Shown here in pieces: positions 56,867-57,153 of a stretch of DNA of 57,153 nt (its first letter is position 1; the number at the start of each line of letters is the position of its first letter). Below the pieces are notes generated by a model. It saw only the letters and a program-made list of their open reading frames with translations. It was not told the origin of the DNA and made no database searches. This DNA is from an uncultured Clostridium sp. (GTDB lineage: Bacteria; Bacillota_A; Clostridia; TANB77; CAG-508). Made by a program: the position numbers and the translations under genes. The stretch lies in contig CANCZH010000003.1 in assembly GCA_947382445.1 (NCBI GenBank), positions 1 to 57,153 on the forward strand, written 5' to 3'.

Positions 56867-56980
56867 AATTATTCCATCCAATTAAATTATAAATAAATGT
56901 AAAATAATATTATCACTAATTTATTAGATTTAAAAGTAGTTCTATTAGAAAATTTATGATTTGATTATACTTAATTGTTA

Positions 56981-57017
56981 TAAAAAAAATAGCAGATAAG
57001 AAATTATCTGCTATTTT
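56981..57017 (-). terminator. terminator of the rRNA operon / tRNA-Asn copy 2
   Basis: AAAAATAGCAGATAA / TTATCTGCTATTTTT hairpin with a run of Ts on the minus strand right after the tRNA CCA. It is nearly the same hairpin as at 50728-50764. Confidence 0.9.
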
Positions 57018-57093
57018 TGGCTCCTCTTGTTGGACTCGAACCAACGACCTATCGGTTAACAGCCGAGCGCTCTACCAACTGAGCTAAAGAGGA
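57018..57093 (-). tRNA. tRNA-Asn (GTT), copy 2, end of an rRNA operon
   Basis: Identical over all 76 nt to the copy at 50766-50841, with encoded CCA and anticodon GTT. It starts 9-10 bp after the 5S rRNA 3' end and is followed by a terminator, so it is the last gene of an rRNA operon that enters from the right edge. Confidence 0.97.
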
Positions 57094-57102
57094 ATATTAA
57101 AA

Positions 57103-57153
57103 CTGGCAACAACCTATCTTCCCAGCAAGGTATCTCGCAAGTATTTTCGGCAC
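57103..57153 (-). rRNA. 5S rRNA, 3' part (cut by the window edge)
   Basis: The minus strand reads GTGCCGAAAATACTTGCGAG...GGGAAGATAGGTTGTTGCCAG, the 3' end of 5S rRNA (the GGGAA..TAGG..GCCAG terminal helix). About 51 nt of the usual 115-120 are inside the window. Confidence 0.88.

Overview
The window is AT-rich, low-GC DNA from a spore-forming, anaerobic Firmicute, most likely an uncultured gut member of the Clostridia. The evidence is the gene content: spoVS, a GerW/YtfJ-type sporulation gene, dipicolinate synthase dpaA, ymdB, class III ribonucleotide reductase, a pta/ackA acetate pathway and a ThyX-type thymidylate synthase. Most genes lie on the minus strand, have strong AGGAG ribosome sites and are separated by simple hairpin terminators. 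I see no transposase, integrase or CRISPR array. Species-level placement is not possible from the sequence alone.

Layout. 0-8 kb: a compositionally odd two-helix membrane protein, an ABC exporter with an LD-carboxypeptidase, a GltD-like flavoprotein with dipeptidase PepV, and gerW. 8-19 kb: a minus-strand chromosome, recombination and sporulation block (DUF2953, scpA, recX, recA with a LexA box, a frame-split oligopeptide-binding protein, spoVS, ymdB, dprA, folD, uppP, dpaA, a TPR protein). 19-41 kb: two paralogous Cys-rich surface proteins, rqcH, folC, two tandem ackA copies with pta, an RluA pseudouridine synthase, a heterodimeric ABC exporter, an nrdD that lacks its glycyl-radical end, an acyl-CoA ligase and a DUF1836 gene. 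40-48 kb: a run of small hydrolases and clean-up enzymes (HAD, alpha/beta hydrolase, 5'-nucleotidase-like, LMW-PTP, deaminase, PepD, a frame-split alpha/beta hydrolase, Nudix). 48-51 kb: decaying accessory genes (GNAT remnant, broken YobI-like NTPase, DUF1016 nuclease). 51-57 kb: a segment between two identical tRNA-Asn genes (Ca2+/cation exchanger, thyX, DUF308, NIF3-like, a P-loop kinase pair, an MmcQ-MGMT fusion), ending in the 3' end of a 5S rRNA.

Three things stand out. First, two unrelated genes are each split by a +1 shift placed at an in-frame CGG codon followed by A. By my manual scan CGG is otherwise absent from the window's intact genes, except for three in the foreign-looking first gene, so CGG-A may be a +1 frameshift site, although ordinary indels are not excluded. 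Second, at least six gene spacers hold 110-275 bp nested inverted-repeat elements. Two share a core whose stem positions covary, and two others share a second design. Third, nrdD ends exactly where its zinc site and glycyl-radical domain should begin, with only 60 bp before the next gene.
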